From DATJXG01 sp035500455 (GTDB taxonomy: Bacteria; Acidobacteriota; Terriglobia; Terriglobales; Acidobacteriaceae), in the NCBI GenBank assembly GCA_035500455.1, contig DATJXG010000310.1, positions 1 to 35,316 of the forward strand: a DNA stretch of 35,316 nt, in the 5' to 3' direction. The translations under genes and the position numbers were made by a program. The notes beneath the pieces were generated by a model, which saw only the letters and a list, made by a program, of their open reading frames with translations, did not search any database and was not told the DNA's origin. Below are positions 8,848 through 16,470 of the stretch, one piece after another (the first letter of the stretch is position 1; each line of letters opens with the position of its first letter).

Positions 8848-10253
8848 TGGATCTGATCCTCGAGGCCTGGGTCAGCGGCCTCATCGAGCGCTCCAAAACC
8901 GAATGGATGCTGGGCAAAGGTAAGCCCTGGCATCCGGGAGAAAAGCTGCGCCTGCTCTTCGCAGGCTACAACGGCGCCCGCAATATGGGCTCCGATGTGC
9001 GGGTGGAGGAAATGCTGCGCCAGATTCGCCACATCCTCGGCGCCGAGAAGATCGCGTTCAGCGTAATGTCGCAGAACTTCAAGCTCACCGACGGCTATTT
9101 TGCCGGCACCGAGCAAGTCCGCCTGCCCGACATTTTTCCGCCATTTCTCTACAGCGAAGTGGCCAAGCACCACGGTGTGGTGGCCTGCGAAGGCTCGGCC
9201 TTCAAGAGCAAGTTCGCCAACGCCCTTACCACCATGATGATCGGTTCGCTCGGCATCGCAGCTGCGCAAAACAAGCTCTCGGTCGGCTACGGCTCCGAAG
9301 CCGGACACATGGATCGGCTCATTCGCAAAATGTGCGGCCGTTACTGCCAGAATTCGCTGGTCATCACGCGCAATGAAGAGTCCCGCGGAATCCTGCGCGA
9401 GCTGGGCGTTCCCACCGAGCTTGGCACGGACACCGCCTGGACCTTCGAACCCGCACCACCCGACTTCGGCCGGAAAGCCCTGCGCGACGCCGGTTGGGAC
9501 GGCTCGACCCCGGTACTGGTGGTCTGCCCCATCAATCCCTTCGAGTGGCCGGTGAAGGCGTCAGTAGGCAAGTTCGCCTTACACGGGATTGCCGGGACCC
9601 ACAAAAACAGCCACTATCGTTCGGTTTATTTCCATAATTCCGGCCCACAGGCCGAGCGCGCATTAGAGCACTATCTGAAATCCATCGCCAATGCGCTCGC
9701 TGCCTTCCGCGAGGAGCACAAAGTCTTCGTTGTGCTCGCCGCCACCGAGCGCCTCGACGCCCGCCCGGCCCGCCGTATCTCTGAAAAGCTCGGCGGCGTG
9801 CCGCTATTCAGTTCTGACGACTACAACATGTGGGAGATGGTCAGCATTCTCCGCGCATGCCATATGATGGCCTCGTCGCGCTACCACGGCATTGTGACCT
9901 CCATGCCGGCGCTGGTCCCCTCGGCAGGAATTACCATGGACGAACGCATCCGCAACCTGATGCGCGAGCGCGGCCATCAGGATCTGCTCATGAATGTCGA
10001 TGATCCCGACCTGGAGGCGCGTCTGCTGGCAGCGTTGGACAAACTGGCGCGTGAAGGCGAAGCGATCGCGGCTGGAATCGGCCGGACGACAGTGCGCAAT
10101 CTGAAGGTTATGGCGCGCATGGGCGTGTACTTCGAAGAGGAGGTGCAGCGCCGCTATCCGGAATTCCCCACCCGCCGAGGCGAGTGGGGCTGGGAAGACT
10201 ATCTGCCGCCTATGAGCGAAAGCCTGCGGCACCTGATCGAGGCGTATTCGTAG
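8844..10253 (+). CDS. Polysaccharide pyruvyl transferase-like protein (CsaB/PF04230 type)
   Basis: The protein has 469 residues and no signal peptide, so it is probably cytoplasmic. The N-terminal part has AGYNGARNMGSDVRVEEML, the usual opening of the pyruvyl transferase family. The C-terminal part has SSRYHGIVTSMPALVPSAGI, with the RYH motif characteristic of the family's second Rossmann domain. Members transfer ketal pyruvate from phosphoenolpyruvate to a sugar on a lipid carrier or polymer; other relatives have unknown chemistry. No glycosyltransferase is adjacent, so the acceptor may be a lipid or small molecule, which is inference. ATG at 8844 overlaps the previous stop as ATGA, with AAGGAGG 9 nt upstream, so the first three cluster genes form a tight operon. 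It is longer than many family members, with an extra helical C-terminal tail of about 60 residues. Confidence 0.75.
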   Translation: MMDLILEAWVSGLIERSKTEWMLGKGKPWHPGEKLRLLFAGYNGARNMGSDVRVEEMLRQIRHILGAEKIAFSVMSQNFKLTDGYFAGTEQVRLPDIFPPFLYSEVAKHHGVVACEGSAFKSKFANALTTMMIGSLGIAAAQNKLSVGYGSEAGHMDRLIRKMCGRYCQNSLVITRNEESRGILRELGVPTELGTDTAWTFEPAPPDFGRKALRDAGWDGSTPVLVVCPINPFEWPVKASVGKFALHGIAGTHKNSHYRSVYFHNSGPQAERALEHYLKSIANALAAFREEHKVFVVLAATERLDARPARRISEKLGGVPLFSSDDYNMWEMVSILRACHMMASSRYHGIVTSMPALVPSAGITMDERIRNLMRERGHQDLLMNVDDPDLEARLLAALDKLAREGEAIAAGIGRTTVRNLKVMARMGVYFEEEVQRRYPEFPTRRGEWGWEDYLPPMSESLRHLIEAYS

Positions 10254-10266
10254 AACCTTGCTCCGG

Positions 10267-10350
10267 TTGTCATCCCGAGCGAAGCGAGGGATCTGCAGTT
10301 GCGGCGAAAGTGCAGATTCCTCGTCGCCTTTGGCTCCTCGGAATGACAAC
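10267..10350. repeat. Dispersed GTCATCC-type imperfect hairpin repeat
   Basis: The left arm begins TTGTCATCCCGAGCGAAGCG. The complement of the right arm begins TTGTCATTCCGAGGAGCC and continues to a shared AATCTGCA/GATCTGCA core. The whole 84 bp can fold as one imperfect hairpin. It lies just after the pyruvyl transferase stop and belongs with the copies at 15315 and 24651. Confidence 0.75.
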
Positions 10351-10384
10351 AGTATAGGGTTGGGCGATACGGTTGGGCGGGTTG

Positions 10385-10406
10385 GAGACGTCGCGAGCAA
10401 CGTCTC
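10385..10406. repeat. GAGACGT inverted repeat
   Basis: Perfect 7-bp arms GAGACGT and ACGTCTC are separated by 8 bp. The repeat lies 14 bp before the next ATG, so it would fall in the 5' leader of the ligase gene. I recall similar sequences dispersed in other genomes; that is not checked here. Confidence 0.5.
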
Positions 10407-10420
10407 TACAGTCACTTTCT

Positions 10421-12082
10421 ATGACCTTTCTAGAAAACATCCTTGCGCAGCTGGAAGCCGCCGGTGACACCATCCTGCTGCAGGAAATCCGCGACGGCCA
10501 AACTGTCCGGGTCAGCGGTCGCGAACTGCTGCGCCAGATCGCCCAGGCGCGTGCTTTCCTAGCAACCCAGGGCCTGAAGAAAGGCGACCGCTGCGCCCTG
10601 CTGGCGCACAACAGCGTTCGCTGGGCCGCCCTGGATCTGGCCATCATCTCCGAAGGCCTGATCGCGGTTCCATTTTACGGCCGCCAAGCTCCCGCGGAAC
10701 TCGTCACCATGATGAAGGACTGCTCGCCCTCCCTCATCTGCTGCAGCGACGAAGCCCTGCGTGCAGGCATCGTGGAGGTTTGGCCGGAAGCCCCGCCCCA
10801 GGCCTTGTTCGACGAGATTTTCGCCACCCAAGCTAAGCCGGCAAGCAAACCGAACCTCGCAGAGTCCGATCCCGTGACCATCATCTACACCTCCGGCACC
10901 TCCGGCGACGCCAAAGGCGTGATCCTCACCGCCGGCGCCGTAGGTTTCATTCTCGGAGCAACCTCCGCACGCCTCGATCGGTTGATGAACGCGAGTCCCG
11001 GGAAAACTCCCACGCGGCAGGACCGTGTCTATCAATACCTGCCGTTCTGCTTCGGCGCCTCCTGGATCGCGCTGTTGACCTATCTTCTGCGCCGCAGCCT
11101 GGTCACCCTCAACACCGACCTCACAAAAATCTCCGGCGAAATGCGCGGCGCCGCTCCCGACTATTTCCTCAATGTCCCCGCTCTGCTCGAACGCATGCGA
11201 AAAGCCGTGGACGAGCAACTGTGGAAGACCGGCGGGATGGTGCTCGCCATCTACACCCGCGCCAAGAACGCCTGGATGCGCCAGCGGGAAGGGAAGTCCA
11301 CCTTCTCGGATTCCCTCTGGCTCGCGCTGGCGAACGTGCTCGTATTCCCTGCCATCCGCCGCAAGATGCTCGGCGCCAACCTGAAAGCCCTCATCTGCGG
11401 CTCCGCCCCGCTCAGCGTAGAAACCCAGCTCTATTTCATGATGCTGGGAATCCCCGTGCTGCAGGTGTACGGCCTCACGGAGACTACGGGCATCTGCACC
11501 ATGGACGATCCCCGCCGCGTAATCCCCGGCCGCGTAGGCACCGCGGTCGAGGGCCTGGAAATGAAGCTTGGAGAAAACGACGAGATCATCGTCCGCGGCC
11601 CCAACATCTTTCCCGGCTACTGGAACCGCCCCCAGGAAACCTCCAAAGCTCTGCGCGACGGCTGGTTCCACACCGGCGACCAGGGCGACGTGGACGGGGC
11701 AGGGAACTGGCGCATCACCGGCCGGGTGAAGAACCTGATTATTTTAGGCTCCGGCCACAAAGTCACGCCCGAGGCGATCGAAGAAGATCTGCTGCGCCAT
11801 CTGCCCCCGGGATCGCAAGTGGTGCTCAGCGGAAACGGCAAAGGATATCTTTCAGCTATAGTGACCGGAAACCTGACTTCGGAGCAGGCGCAGGTGGCGC
11901 TCGACGCCGTGAATCCCGGCCTGCCGCACTACAAGCAGATTCGCGCCTTCCACATTCATCCTGAAACATTCACCGTGGATAACGGCCTGCTGACGGTAAA
12001 CGGCAAGCTCAAGCGCGACGCCATCGCAGCGCGCCTGAGAGGCGAAATCGAAGCCCTGTACGCGGTGAAGCAGGCGGTGTAA
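10421..12082 (+). CDS. AMP-forming long-chain acyl-CoA synthetase / acyl-ACP ligase (FadD-like)
   Basis: This 553-residue ANL-superfamily ligase has the P-loop motif YTSGTSGDAKGV at 156-167, QVYGLTETTG in the A5 region, GWFHTGDQGDVD, the hinge segment GRVKNLIILGSGHKVTPEAIE, and the C-terminal VNGKLKRDAI with the adenylation lysine. The region between the P-loop and A5 carries long basic helices (AIYTRAKNAWMRQREGK), as in long-chain FadD/ACSL enzymes, which favours a fatty acid substrate over acetate or an amino acid. It would convert a fatty acid and ATP to acyl-AMP, then pass it to CoA or a carrier protein. Its sequence differs clearly from the second ligase, so the two probably have different substrates or acceptors. 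ATG at 10421 has no clear Shine-Dalgarno. A 167-bp gap with repeats separates it from the upstream operon. Confidence 0.88.
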   Translation: MTFLENILAQLEAAGDTILLQEIRDGQTVRVSGRELLRQIAQARAFLATQGLKKGDRCALLAHNSVRWAALDLAIISEGLIAVPFYGRQAPAELVTMMKDCSPSLICCSDEALRAGIVEVWPEAPPQALFDEIFATQAKPASKPNLAESDPVTIIYTSGTSGDAKGVILTAGAVGFILGATSARLDRLMNASPGKTPTRQDRVYQYLPFCFGASWIALLTYLLRRSLVTLNTDLTKISGEMRGAAPDYFLNVPALLERMRKAVDEQLWKTGGMVLAIYTRAKNAWMRQREGKSTFSDSLWLALANVLVFPAIRRKMLGANLKALICGSAPLSVETQLYFMMLGIPVLQVYGLTETTGICTMDDPRRVIPGRVGTAVEGLEMKLGENDEIIVRGPNIFPGYWNRPQETSKALRDGWFHTGDQGDVDGAGNWRITGRVKNLIILGSGHKVTPEAIEEDLLRHLPPGSQVVLSGNGKGYLSAIVTGNLTSEQAQVALDAVNPGLPHYKQIRAFHIHPETFTVDNGLLTVNGKLKRDAIAARLRGEIEALYAVKQAV

Positions 12083-12083
12083 C

Positions 12084-12100
12084 GCCGGCGTCCCGCCGGC
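12084..12100. repeat. GCCGGC inverted repeat after the first ligase
   Basis: GCCGGC occurs twice with a 5-bp loop (GTCCC), directly after the ligase stop codon. It could act as a hairpin, but no T-tract follows, so I do not call it a terminator. Confidence 0.4.
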
Positions 12101-12215
12101 AACCCCGCCAGATCACCGGCGGCGTAAAGCTGTGCCGGACGAAGACGAAGGTTCGAAAAAAGCAGTCTAAGTATTTACGGGGCTGATGCGAATCGTCTCG
12201 TGAAACCCACGCCCT

Positions 12216-12237
12216 GTCGGCGGCACGCCGGCGCTAC
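12216..12237. repeat. GC-rich GTCGGCGGCACGCCGGCG repeat abutting a start codon
   Basis: This 22-bp GC-rich quasi-palindrome ends one base before the hydratase ATG and fills the position where a ribosome binding site would be. It resembles the repeat at 12084-12100. Confidence 0.4.
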
Positions 12238-12238
12238 T

Positions 12239-13027
12239 ATGAAAGCTCTCTCCTGGGAACTCAAAGACGGCGTAATCGAGCTGGCGTTGCACCGTGACCC
12301 CTGCAACGAAATCGGCTCCGTCGCCCTCGAAGAACTGGAACACTTCGTCACGGCCCTCGATGGCCTGACCAGCCATGCCCACGCTCTCATCCTCCACAGC
12401 ACGCTGAAGTGCGGTTTCTGCGCGGGTGCCGACCTGCGCGAACTCTATCATCGCTCGCGCGCCATGGGAAAAAGCGAAGCGGCCAAAGGCGTGCGCGATT
12501 TTCTGGAGCGCATCCACCGCGTGATGAACATCCTAGACGCCTCGCCGTTGACCACCATCGCTGCCGTCCACGGCGTCTGCTTCGGCGGCGGCTTTGAAGT
12601 CGCCCTGGTAGCCGACATGATCATCGCCGACAAAATGGCCCGTTTCTGCTTTCCCGAGCTGCGCCTCGGCCTGGTGCCGGGTTTCGGCGGCATCCCCCGC
12701 TTGAAGCGCGATCTGGGCAACGCCGTGGTGCGCGACCTGCTGCTCACCGGCCGCAGCTTCAACGCCAGCAAGGCCCAGCAGATCGGCCTTGTGAGCCAGT
12801 TAGTCGCCGAAGGCGAAGCCCTCCGTATCGCCCGCGCCACGGCCGCGCAACTCGGCAAGTTCGATCGTGGAACCGCCGCCGCCGCAAAAAAGTTCATCAA
12901 GCCGATTCCCTACGGCGAACTTAAGCAGGAAATCGACCTCTTCTGTCATTTGTTCACGCAACCCGCAGTCGAAGCCGGCCTGAAGAAATTCGTAGAAAGC
13001 ACCGACGCCCACCCATACCTGCCGTAA
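12239..13027 (+). CDS. Enoyl-CoA hydratase/isomerase (crotonase) family protein
   Basis: This 262-residue protein shows both crotonase oxyanion-hole segments: KCGFCAGADL near 57-66 and VCFGGGFEVAL near 113-123. Glu120 (in GGGFE) and Glu140 (in CFPELRLG) are 20 residues apart, the spacing of the two catalytic glutamates of enoyl-CoA hydratase. GLVPGFGGIPRL and KAQQIGLV complete the signature. It is therefore likely catalytically competent, either hydrating or dehydrating a 2-enoyl thioester, or decarboxylating as polyketide-type crotonases do. Its place beside an ACP suggests an acyl-ACP substrate is possible. I chose the ATG at 12239 because the 13 codons upstream of it in frame derive from a GC-rich repeat. 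There is no obvious Shine-Dalgarno, and the 156-bp gap before it contains two GC-rich repeats. Confidence 0.87.
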   Translation: MKALSWELKDGVIELALHRDPCNEIGSVALEELEHFVTALDGLTSHAHALILHSTLKCGFCAGADLRELYHRSRAMGKSEAAKGVRDFLERIHRVMNILDASPLTTIAAVHGVCFGGGFEVALVADMIIADKMARFCFPELRLGLVPGFGGIPRLKRDLGNAVVRDLLLTGRSFNASKAQQIGLVSQLVAEGEALRIARATAAQLGKFDRGTAAAAKKFIKPIPYGELKQEIDLFCHLFTQPAVEAGLKKFVESTDAHPYLP

Positions 13028-13030
13028 ACT

Positions 13031-13140
13031 CCGCGATCTCAGCGGGGTTCCTCCGCGCCCTTGGCGTTTTCAGGTTTGGGTTTCAGCCGACCGCCGGCAA
13101 AAAGCCTAAATCGCCGAGATCGCCGACGACCGCCGCCGAG
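13031..13140. repeat. CGCCGAGG-type dispersed inverted repeat
   Basis: The left half, read as its complement, contains AAAACGCCAAGGGCGCGGAGG. The right half contains AAAAGCCTAAATCGCCGAGA. Both halves are built from 9-10-bp CGCCGAGA-like units, and together they form an imperfect inverted repeat. Related copies lie at 23513 and 33021. Confidence 0.6.
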
Positions 13141-13148
13141 AGAGACCC

Positions 13149-13177
13149 ATGACAAGCCCGGCCGGGTTGCGTAGAAT
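13149..13177 (+). promoter_or_regulatory. Sigma70-like promoter of the acyl carrier protein gene
   Basis: ATGACA (13149-13154) and TAGAAT (13172-13177) each match five of six consensus bases and are exactly 17 bp apart. Predicted transcription would start at about 13184, only some 7 bp before the ATG at 13191. The mRNA would be nearly leaderless, which fits the lack of a Shine-Dalgarno. Confidence 0.6.
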
Positions 13178-13190
13178 CTTTGTTTGTCCC

Positions 13191-13433
13191 ATGAAAACTG
13201 CCGACCAGACTCTCGACGAGATTCTGCAGCTCGCCGCCGCCCACTTCAAAGTTCCTCCGGAGAAGCTCACCCCCGACGATGATTTCTTCAAAACTCTCGG
13301 CATCGACAGCCTGCAGGCCCTGGACCTGCTCACCCGCCTGGAAAATCATTTTCACATCGAGCTGCCCGACTACGAAATGCAGGGCGTCACCGACTTCCGC
13401 ACGCTGGCCAGCCGGATTCAAGCCAGGCTGTAG
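13191..13433 (+). CDS. Stand-alone acyl carrier protein
   Basis: This is an 80-residue acidic helical protein of normal acyl carrier protein length. The segment LGIDSLQALDLL holds Ser40 in the DSL motif, the attachment site for 4'-phosphopantetheine. FFKTLGID before it and the acidic helix II (LTRLENHFHIELPD) after it match the family. It is not the housekeeping fatty-acid ACP by context: no fab genes are near, and it sits between a crotonase and a second acyl ligase. It may therefore carry the acyl chain that the cluster processes. I chose ATG 13191 over an in-frame ATG at 13149 because the earlier codon overlaps the -35 element and the extra 14 residues show no family match. Confidence 0.9.
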   Translation: MKTADQTLDEILQLAAAHFKVPPEKLTPDDDFFKTLGIDSLQALDLLTRLENHFHIELPDYEMQGVTDFRTLASRIQARL

Positions 13434-13467
13434 TAACACACGGTCTGGCGCGGCCCGCGACGCACGT

Positions 13468-13496
13468 TTGTCGATTCTTTTGAAATCAGAGAGAAT
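13468..13496 (+). promoter_or_regulatory. Possible promoter before the second acyl ligase
   Basis: TTGTCG (13468-13473) and GAGAAT (13491-13496) are 17 bp apart, each with four of six consensus matches. The predicted leader to the ATG at 13557 would be about 50 nt and shows no clear Shine-Dalgarno. Confidence 0.35.
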
Positions 13497-13556
13497 CTAG
13501 GTCATCATTTTCAAAGTCACGAGTGAAAGCCGACAATCAGTCAGTACCATCCTTCA

Positions 13557-15266
13557 ATGCTTGATCTCGATCAATACACCTGCCTGGGCGCGGCGCTGCG
13601 CGCCGCCCTGGAGCGATGGCCGAATGAAGTCTGCCTGATCGAATCCGACCGCGACCGCGAAAAGCTGCGTCTCACTTACTCCGACTTCAAAGAGATGGCC
13701 CGTCCCCTGGCGCGCGCTCTCGAAGACGCCGAGTTCAAGCCGGGCGAGCGCGCCGCCATTATCATGACCAACCAGTCCAAGTGGCTGGTTTCCGCCTACG
13801 CGATTTTCTATATCGGCGGCGTGCTGGTCCCCCTCGACTACAAACTCACTGCCTCCGAGCAGTTGCAGCTTCTGGCGCATTGCAAAGCCAAATTTCTGGT
13901 GATCGAGTACTACCTCTGGCGCGCCATGATGCAGGCCCCCGAGTTCAAAGACAACAAGCTGCGGGTCGTGCTGGTGACCGAAGCCCCGCCCGGCGCGGAA
14001 CTGGGCGGCGCCTTCCGCTGGGAAGAATTCCGCCGCAAAGGCGATCCCGCTTTTGTGCCCCGTCAGCGCGAAGACAGCGCCTGCATCGTCTATTCCTCCG
14101 GCACCGGCGGCCGCCCCAAGGGCTGCGTGCTTACTCACGAAAATTATCTGGAGCAGTGCAAGTCGCTGACCGCCTGGTATCCCTTCTGGCCGGGGGTGCG
14201 TTACCTGAGCATTCTGCCCACTAACCATGCCATCGATTTTATGGTCGGCTTTATCGGGCCTTTCGTCTGTGGCGCGTGCGTGGTTCACTTGCGCACCCTG
14301 CGGCCGGAGTTCGTGCGCGATGCCTTCGTCACCTACAAGATCACCTACGTTGCCCTGGTTCCCATGGTGCTCAAGAACCTGGAGCGCGCCCTCAAAGCCA
14401 AATTTGAAGAGCTTTCTTCCTTTAAGCAATTCGCTCTCAACCGGATGATCGCGCTCAACCGACTGTTGACCGCCAGCCGCCCCAATGTGCCTCTGAGCCG
14501 CAAGCTAATGCCCCAGGTGCACGAGGCCTTCGGCGGCGAACTGCTCGCCATGTTCACCGGCGGTGCTTTCATGGAGCCCGCCACTCTGCGCTTCTTCTAC
14601 GACCTGGGAATTCCGGTCGCCAACGGCTACGGACTCACCGAGGCCGGCACCTCGCTCACCTTGAACGATTTCAAGCCCTTCCGCGCCGATACCGTGGGCA
14701 AAGCGCTGCCGGGCGTGGACCTCCGCGTCATGAACCCGGACGAGGAGGGCATCGGTGAAGTGGCCGCCCGCAGCAAGACCGTGATGTCGCACTATCTCGA
14801 CGACCCCGAACTCACCGCCGAAAGCATCGTGGATGGCTGGCTGCGCACCGGCGATCTGGGACGCTTCGACGGCAGCGGCCACCTGCAACTCTACGGCCGC
14901 AAGAAAAACATGATCGTTACCGAAGGCGGCAAGAATGTTTACCCCGAAGATATTGAGAACACTTTCGACGGCCTGCCGGTGAAGGAGTACTGCATCTTCG
15001 CGGCCAATTTTCTGTGGTCCGAGAAACGTCTCGGTGGCGAACGCCTGGTGCTGGTGCTGCGTCTGGAGCCGAACCAGGAGGTCACCGTCACTCTGCAGCA
15101 GGAAATCCTGGAGCGCAACCGCCTGCTGCCGGACTACAAACGTGTCGGCGGATACCTGGTGTGGAACTGGGATTTCCCCCGCACCGCTTCCATGAAGATC
15201 AAGCGCCCGGTGCTGGCCGGCGAAATCGGCAAAACTTTGGACCGCACCGCCGTGGTCGATCTGTGA
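13557..15266 (+). CDS. Second AMP-forming acyl ligase (fatty acyl-CoA or fatty acyl-ACP synthetase)
   Basis: This 569-residue ANL-family enzyme has the P-loop YSSGTGGRPKGCV (179-191), NGYGLTEAGTSLT, the GWLRTGDLGRFDGSG motif, the hinge YGRKKNMIVTEGGKNVYPEDIE and a C-terminal SMKIKRP lysine segment. The second P-loop threonine position is Gly (SGTGG), slightly unusual. It lies 123 bp after the stand-alone ACP, so loading that ACP with a fatty acid is a reasonable inference, as fatty acyl-AMP ligases do. I could not confirm the insertion that marks such ligases, so acyl-CoA synthesis remains possible. The C-terminal domain has the unusual stretch EKRLGGERLVLVLRLEPNQEV. Together with the first ligase, the cluster could activate two different acids. 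Confidence 0.86.
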   Translation: MLDLDQYTCLGAALRAALERWPNEVCLIESDRDREKLRLTYSDFKEMARPLARALEDAEFKPGERAAIIMTNQSKWLVSAYAIFYIGGVLVPLDYKLTASEQLQLLAHCKAKFLVIEYYLWRAMMQAPEFKDNKLRVVLVTEAPPGAELGGAFRWEEFRRKGDPAFVPRQREDSACIVYSSGTGGRPKGCVLTHENYLEQCKSLTAWYPFWPGVRYLSILPTNHAIDFMVGFIGPFVCGACVVHLRTLRPEFVRDAFVTYKITYVALVPMVLKNLERALKAKFEELSSFKQFALNRMIALNRLLTASRPNVPLSRKLMPQVHEAFGGELLAMFTGGAFMEPATLRFFYDLGIPVANGYGLTEAGTSLTLNDFKPFRADTVGKALPGVDLRVMNPDEEGIGEVAARSKTVMSHYLDDPELTAESIVDGWLRTGDLGRFDGSGHLQLYGRKKNMIVTEGGKNVYPEDIENTFDGLPVKEYCIFAANFLWSEKRLGGERLVLVLRLEPNQEVTVTLQQEILERNRLLPDYKRVGGYLVWNWDFPRTASMKIKRPVLAGEIGKTLDRTAVVDL

Positions 15267-15314
15267 GGGCGCTGAACAGTTCGACTCGATTTTCTTTTTG
15301 AGCGGAGCACCGGT

Positions 15315-15477
15315 CTGTCATCCTGAGCGAAGCGAAGGACCCCATGTCCGCGTGGGACTGCCGCGGCCCCGCCAGGCATCTCCTCGGTGTTTCATCCGGC
15401 GCGCACAAGAGAATGCCTCGAAGCGCCGCCGCAGATCGACGCGGGCATGAGGTCCCTCGCTTCGCTCAGGATGACAG
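15315..15477. repeat. 163-bp GTCATCCTGAGCGAAGCG imperfect hairpin element (MITE-like)
   Basis: The left end is CTGTCATCCTGAGCGAAGCG; the complement of the right end is the same 20 bases. The arms continue for about 40 bp with few mismatches (AAGGACCCCATGTCCGCGT against AGGGACCTCATGCCCGCGT), and weaker pairing reaches the centre. It fills most of the gap before the lipid kinase gene. It is closely related to the element at 24651-24812. No coding capacity and no target-site duplication were identified. Confidence 0.8.
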
Positions 15478-15560
15478 GAGTGCTTGTTTTGTGCGGTTGA
15501 AGGTTACGGTTTCAGCCGCACCTTCGCACCGGAAACTTCACAACCCATGAGCCACACCCC

Positions 15561-16463
15561 GTGACCGATCCCTTCCTCGCAGTCGTCAATCCCGCGGCGG
15601 GCGGAGGGCGCTGGCGCAAACTGATCGGCCCCGCGCTCGAGCGTCTGCGGGCGGGCGGAATTGAAGTGGAAGTTCGCGAAACCACCGCCCCCGGCGACGC
15701 CAGCCGCATCGCCCGCGAAGCTTACGCTCAGGGCCGCCGCCACTTCATCGCCGTCGGCGGCGACGGCACTTCCTACGAAGTAGTGAACGGATTGTTGCCC
15801 CAGGCGCAGCAGAGCGAGCCTCCAACGTTGGGATTCCTCCCCCTGGGCACTGGAAATTCTTTTCTCCGCGACTTCAGCGACCGCGGGGTCGAATACGCCC
15901 TGGAATCGCTCCTCACCGAACGCCGGCAGCCCTGCGACGTTCTCCGCCTCAGCCATCAGCAGGGTACGATTTATTACATCAATCTCCTGAGCGTCGGCTT
16001 CTCCGCCGACGTGGCTACGCTGCGCGCCCGCCGTTTCAGCGCCTGGGGTGAACTCGGCTACCAGACCTCTATTTTCATCAGCCTCGCCCGCTTCCGGCGC
16101 AGGCCGTTTCCTCTGCGCGTCGATGGCGAAGGCGAAATCGACCGCCGCCCCTGCCTTTTCCTCACCTTCAGCAACAGTAAATTCACCGGCGGCACGATGA
16201 TGATCGCCCCCAGAGCCGAAGTGAACGACGGCCTCATTGAATACGTCCGCTGGGGACCCATCGGCCGCATCGGCCTGATCCGCAACCTGCCCACGCTCTA
16301 CGACGGCACCCACATCAACCATCCGCTGGCGGAACGCCGCGCCGCGAAGCGCATCGATTTTTCGCTCGACGCGCCGGTCGATGTGATGGTGGACGGCGAA
16401 GTGCTCACCTTGCATTGCCAGACGCTCGACGTGCTGCCTTCGGCGCTGAACGTCGTGGTATAA
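15561..16463 (+). CDS. Diacylglycerol kinase-family lipid kinase (YegS/LCB5-like)
   Basis: This 300-residue protein opens with AVVNPAAGGGRWRK and has the ATP-binding signature FIAVGGDGTSYEVVNGLL (GGDGT at 66-70) followed by FLPLGTGNSFLRDF. NSKFTGGTMMIAPRAEVNDGLIEY is the conserved C-terminal segment of the family. It phosphorylates a hydroxyl on a lipid, such as diacylglycerol, sphingoid base or another long-chain alcohol; the exact substrate is unknown. No membrane span is visible, so it likely acts at the membrane surface from the cytoplasm. Placed downstream of acyl ligases and reductases, it could phosphorylate their product, which is inference. GTG at 15561 is the start, with no clear Shine-Dalgarno. 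It is 7 bp from the next gene, so it starts a second small operon with the two disulfide proteins. Confidence 0.85.
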   Translation: MTDPFLAVVNPAAGGGRWRKLIGPALERLRAGGIEVEVRETTAPGDASRIAREAYAQGRRHFIAVGGDGTSYEVVNGLLPQAQQSEPPTLGFLPLGTGNSFLRDFSDRGVEYALESLLTERRQPCDVLRLSHQQGTIYYINLLSVGFSADVATLRARRFSAWGELGYQTSIFISLARFRRRPFPLRVDGEGEIDRRPCLFLTFSNSKFTGGTMMIAPRAEVNDGLIEYVRWGPIGRIGLIRNLPTLYDGTHINHPLAERRAAKRIDFSLDAPVDVMVDGEVLTLHCQTLDVLPSALNVVV

Positions 16464-16470
16464 ACACGCC

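Noticed and set aside
12239..13027. Crotonase with a missing catalytic glutamate
   Set aside because: I first matched the second catalytic residue to Asp166, but the 20-residue spacing shows that Glu120 and Glu140 are the catalytic pair and both are present.
15315..15477. Insertion sequence
   Set aside because: The element has inverted ends but no transposase frame and no detected target duplication, so only a MITE-like repeat is called.
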